Shown here: positions 61,600 to 64,000 of the stretch, one piece after another | Numbering within the stretch: position 1 is the first letter of the stretch | Layout of the letters: every line of letters starts with the position of its first letter | Assembly: GCA_964475135.1 (NCBI GenBank) | Contig: CAYYWL010000005.1 | Coordinates: 1-64,000, forward strand | Source: TMED14 sp964475135 | GTDB taxonomy: Bacteria; Bacteroidota; Bacteroidia; Flavobacteriales; Schleiferiaceae | Direction of reading: 5' to 3' | Length of the DNA: 64,000 bases | Notes under the pieces: model-generated | Told to the model about the DNA's origin: nothing | The model's database searches: none | The model's input: only the letters and a program-made list of their open reading frames with translations | Program-made: the position numbers and the translations under genes

Positions 61600-62625
61600 T
61601 TACAACAATTCAGCAATAGTCTTTTGTTCAGCAAGCCATTTCTGGTACTCTGCTTCGGTCTCTACAACGATGTTCATTTGCATATTGTAGTGGGCGGAAC
61701 CGCAGATCTTATTGCACAAAAGGATGTAGTCGTACGCGTACGCCTCTTGACCTTTTGCGGTTCGGATGTCATTAATTCGCTTCACTTTACCAACAACCTC
61801 AGCATCCTGACGCATTTCTGCGGTGGTTACGGTTGGTGTGAACTGAAATTGAGTAGTCATTCCCGGAACACAGTTCATCTGAGCGCGGAAGTGCGGCATG
61901 TATGCGGAGTGAATCACGTCCTGAGAACGAAACTTAAAGAGCACCGGACGTCCTACAGGAAGGTGAATCTCAGTAGCAACCTTATCGTCAGCGGCAAGCG
62001 CATCCAGCGTGTCGACACCCAGAACGTTGGCATCCTTAATCAGTCGCACATTAGCAAAACCAAGCTTGTTGTCGGCACCCGCATAGCGAGCGGTCCACTT
62101 AAACTGCTGGGCATACACTTCTACGATCAAGGGCTCTTGCTCGTTCTTGGGATTCATGGTCTTTGACCACGTAGTCATACCGTAAATAATCAGTACCGCA
62201 AGAATAAGTGCCGGAACAATCGTCCAAATAAATTCTAAGCGGTTGTTGTGCTCGTAGTACGTCGCCTTGCGGTTTGAAGCGCCACGGTACTTCCAAGCGA
62301 AGTAGAACAGGATGGGTTGCACGACCACAAACATGGCCATGATCACGTACATCGAGATGTTGAACAAGTTGTCGATGTCGTTGCCGTGCTCTGATGCGGA
62401 CTTCGGAAGCATCACCTTGCTCCACGTAGCCAGCATCCAAAAGAAGGCGACCATTAGGCCAATTCCGAACAACAGCATCAACCAACCTTGGTTGTTGTTG
62501 TCTTTATCGGTAATCTCATACTCGGCACGCTTGCGAGCCTTCGACGAAAGTTCAAAAATGCGGATGAGCTGAAGTGCCGTAAGCACGGCCAGCACGAGGA
62601 CGATAAGGGTCATAGTTCCAGACAT
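61600..62625 (-). CDS. coxB: Cytochrome c oxidase subunit II
   Basis: COX II accepts electrons from cytochrome c through its CuA centre. In the 341-aa protein hydrophobic segments lie at about 5-22, 48-66, 90-110 and 133-152, then the periplasmic cupredoxin domain. CuA ligands by pattern are His239 (DVIHSAYMPHF), Cys304, Cys308, His312 and Met315 (CNKICGSAHYNM). The residue usually Glu between the cysteines (CxE) is Lys306. No haem c motif (CxxCH) is seen, so it is not a caa3-type fused subunit. It lies 24 nt after actF and 21 nt before ctaD. Confidence 0.94.
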   Translation of the reverse strand: MSGTMTLIVLVLAVLTALQLIRIFELSSKARKRAEYEITDKDNNNQGWLMLLFGIGLMVAFFWMLATWSKVMLPKSASEHGNDIDNLFNISMYVIMAMFVVVQPILFYFAWKYRGASNRKATYYEHNNRLEFIWTIVPALILAVLIIYGMTTWSKTMNPKNEQEPLIVEVYAQQFKWTARYAGADNKLGFANVRLIKDANVLGVDTLDALAADDKVATEIHLPVGRPVLFKFRSQDVIHSAYMPHFRAQMNCVPGMTTQFQFTPTVTTAEMRQDAEVVGKVKRINDIRTAKGQEAYAYDYILLCNKICGSAHYNMQMNIVVETEAEYQKWLAEQKTIAELL

Positions 62626-62649
62626 AAACGTTTGTTTTCGGGCGTCCGA

Positions 62650-64000
62650 TTATTGGTGGAAGTGCTCGCTTTCGGTGAGCATCGGGTGGTTCTTCAACTT
62701 GAGCGGAGCTTTGGCCAATTGGCTAAGCGTCACCCAAAGGAAGAGGCCGGCGTAGAACAAGATTCCGCCCAATTCAGCAAAACCAAATCCGTAGTCGTAG
62801 CCTACAGCACCAGGCATGATCATGATGTAGTGGTCGAGCCAGTGACCTGCCAGAACAAAAAATGCCGCCAAGCCAATGAATCCAAAGATTCGCTTTGCGT
62901 CACGCGACATCAGCACCAAAATTGGGAAAATGAAGTTCATCGCAACCATTGCCACGAACAAAGGCTTGTACTCACCCTTAAAGCGTGGTAGGTAGTAGGT
63001 TACTTCCTCAGGAATATTCGAGTACCAAATGAGCATGTACTGGCTGAACCACAAGTAGGTCCAGAATACGCTGAATGCAAACATGAACTTGCCGAGGTCG
63101 TGCTGGTGGTTGGCATTGATCCATGGCAGATGGTTGTTGATGCGCAAGTACATCACGAGCAAGTTGAGCACGGTCATGGCGGTTACAAACATGCCGGCGA
63201 ACGTGTACCAACCAAAGAGGGTTGAAAACCAATGGGTGTCAATAGACATCACCCAGTCCCACGCGCTCGTTGACGAGGTCACGGCATAGAGTACGATGAA
63301 CGTAGCGGCCAACTTTCGTTGAGTAAAAAACAGGTTTTGACCAGAAGGCAATGCATCTTCACGCAGGCTGTTGCGGCGAAGCAAGTAGGCAGCGCCTGCC
63401 CAAATCACGAGGTACGCAAGCGTACGGATGGTGAAGAAGGGGACGTTCAAGTAGCTCTCCTTACCGGCGATGATGGGGTCGTAGTTGGCGCTTGCGGGAT
63501 CCATAATTCCTTCAGCCATCCAATGCCACAGGTGGTGCATGTGCATTCCACCGGTTACGGCTAAGAATAAAATTCCGAGGAGCGGAATTCCGACGTACAT
63601 CGAAACCGCCTCAAAGACACGAATCAACCCTGCAGACCAGCCCACTTGCGCAGCGTACTGGATGGCGAGAAAAAAGAGGGTTCCGATGCCAATGCCCAAA
63701 AAGAAGATACTGTTCACCAAGAACGCCGCCCATGGACGGTTGGCGCTAAGGTCGTGCGAAGCACCGTGGCCCTCGTGGGCTTCGGCACTGTGACCGTCTG
63801 ACTCGTGCGCTTCGGCATCATGAGTCATTGCGGCATGGTCTACTGCTTGGTCCATCGCTTCGTGCGCTTCATCTACCTCTACAGCGGCATCCACGATAAC
63901 AACTTCTGGGCTGTGCGCCTCTTCAGCGTGAGCTGCTTCGGCATGCCCTTCTTCAGCGTGGGCCCCTTCGACGTGGGCTTCTTCAGAATGCGCTGTGGAA
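62650..64000 (-). CDS. actF: Quinol:cytochrome c oxidoreductase quinone-binding subunit 2 (ActF), partial
   Basis: A subunit of alternative complex III, which oxidises quinol and feeds cytochrome c or the oxidase directly. At least 450 residues are visible, and the frame is open to the window edge, so the true start is outside. Typical segments are NRPWAAFLVNSIFFLG, FLAIQYAAQVGWSAGLIRVFEAVSMYV, GMHMHHLWHWM, SWDWVMSIDTHWFSTLFGWY and FWTYLWFSQYMLIWYSNIPEE. Before them is a stretch of about 80 residues made of His, Glu and Ala repeats (HAEE-like). An internal GTG at 63894 is not taken as the start. The remaining act genes presumably precede it. Confidence 0.9.
   Translation of the reverse strand, partial: STAHSEEAHVEGAHAEEGHAEAAHAEEAHSPEVVIVDAAVEVDEAHEAMDQAVDHAAMTHDAEAHESDGHSAEAHEGHGASHDLSANRPWAAFLVNSIFFLGIGIGTLFFLAIQYAAQVGWSAGLIRVFEAVSMYVGIPLLGILFLAVTGGMHMHHLWHWMAEGIMDPASANYDPIIAGKESYLNVPFFTIRTLAYLVIWAGAAYLLRRNSLREDALPSGQNLFFTQRKLAATFIVLYAVTSSTSAWDWVMSIDTHWFSTLFGWYTFAGMFVTAMTVLNLLVMYLRINNHLPWINANHQHDLGKFMFAFSVFWTYLWFSQYMLIWYSNIPEEVTYYLPRFKGEYKPLFVAMVAMNFIFPILVLMSRDAKRIFGFIGLAAFFVLAGHWLDHYIMIMPGAVGYDYGFGFAELGGILFYAGLFLWVTLSQLAKAPLKLKNHPMLTESEHFHQ

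Noticed and set aside
63892..63894. GTG as the start codon of actF
   Set aside because: The frame stays open to the window edge with the same His/Glu/Ala-rich composition, and known ActF proteins have more N-terminal sequence.

Overview
The window comes from a Bacteroidota genome, most likely a member of the Flavobacteriales. Evidence: the type IX secretion/gliding genes porV, porU, a porP/sprF-like gene, gldJ and sprA; secreted proteins with T9SS C-terminal signals; an alternative-complex-III subunit beside cytochrome oxidase; a mevalonate pathway; and many promoters with the flavobacterial -7 element TAnnTTTG. By eye the DNA is about half G+C, so it is not a typical AT-rich Flavobacterium. 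A 100-N scaffold gap with identical 55-base flanks shows this is a draft assembly, perhaps metagenomic.

Layout. 1-334 is the 5' end of a 16S rRNA gene on the minus strand, followed (in its upstream direction) by its leader, promoter and a hairpin. 594-5984 (minus) holds an SDR oxidoreductase, feoA-feoB (ferrous iron uptake) and pdhA-pdhC (pyruvate dehydrogenase E1 alpha and E2). 6065-14675 is the first T9SS locus: porU-porV on minus, divergent from a porP/sprF-like gene, gldJ and murF on plus. 14663-17901 (minus) is alaS and an outer membrane barrel protein. 17939-21792 (plus) is a tightly overlapping operon: M23 peptidase, MerR regulator, LemA, two TPM-domain proteins, a lipoprotein and queD. 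21828-25544 (plus) is fabD, a repeat-rich spacer, and the isoprenoid genes mvaD, mevalonate kinase and a shortened UbiA-like protein. 25551-34643 is mixed: a T9SS type-B cargo protein, an M20 peptidase, a PiT phosphate transporter, a DUF255 thioredoxin-domain protein, tag and tsaB.

34643-43085 (minus) carries a TolC/adaptor efflux pair, then a respiratory block (small CxxC protein, DUF420, SCO1, COX IV-like, two COX III, heme O synthase ctaB), cysQ and tonB. 43082-51749 (minus) is the second T9SS locus, ruvA-sprA-gcvH-vanZ, running on into tonB. 51786-57621 contains two T9SS type-A cargo proteins and a plus-strand set of three thioredoxin-fold proteins with a DUF6029 outer-membrane protein. 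57614-64000 (minus) is queG, ruvB, ctaD (COX I, broken only by the scaffold gap), coxB (COX II) and the start-truncated actF.

Together the genes describe an aerobic bacterium with a quinol:cytochrome c oxidoreductase (ACIII) feeding an aa3/caa3-type oxidase, and a T9SS that exports adhesins and redox proteins to the surface. The most interesting observations are the fusion of -7 promoter elements to start codons, the palindromic divergent promoter of alaS and the M23 gene, the thiol-redox/T9SS gene set at 52.5-57.6 kb, a small CxxC membrane protein in the oxidase-assembly operon, and the artefactual break in ctaD. I found no CRISPR array, prophage, insertion sequence or tRNA gene.
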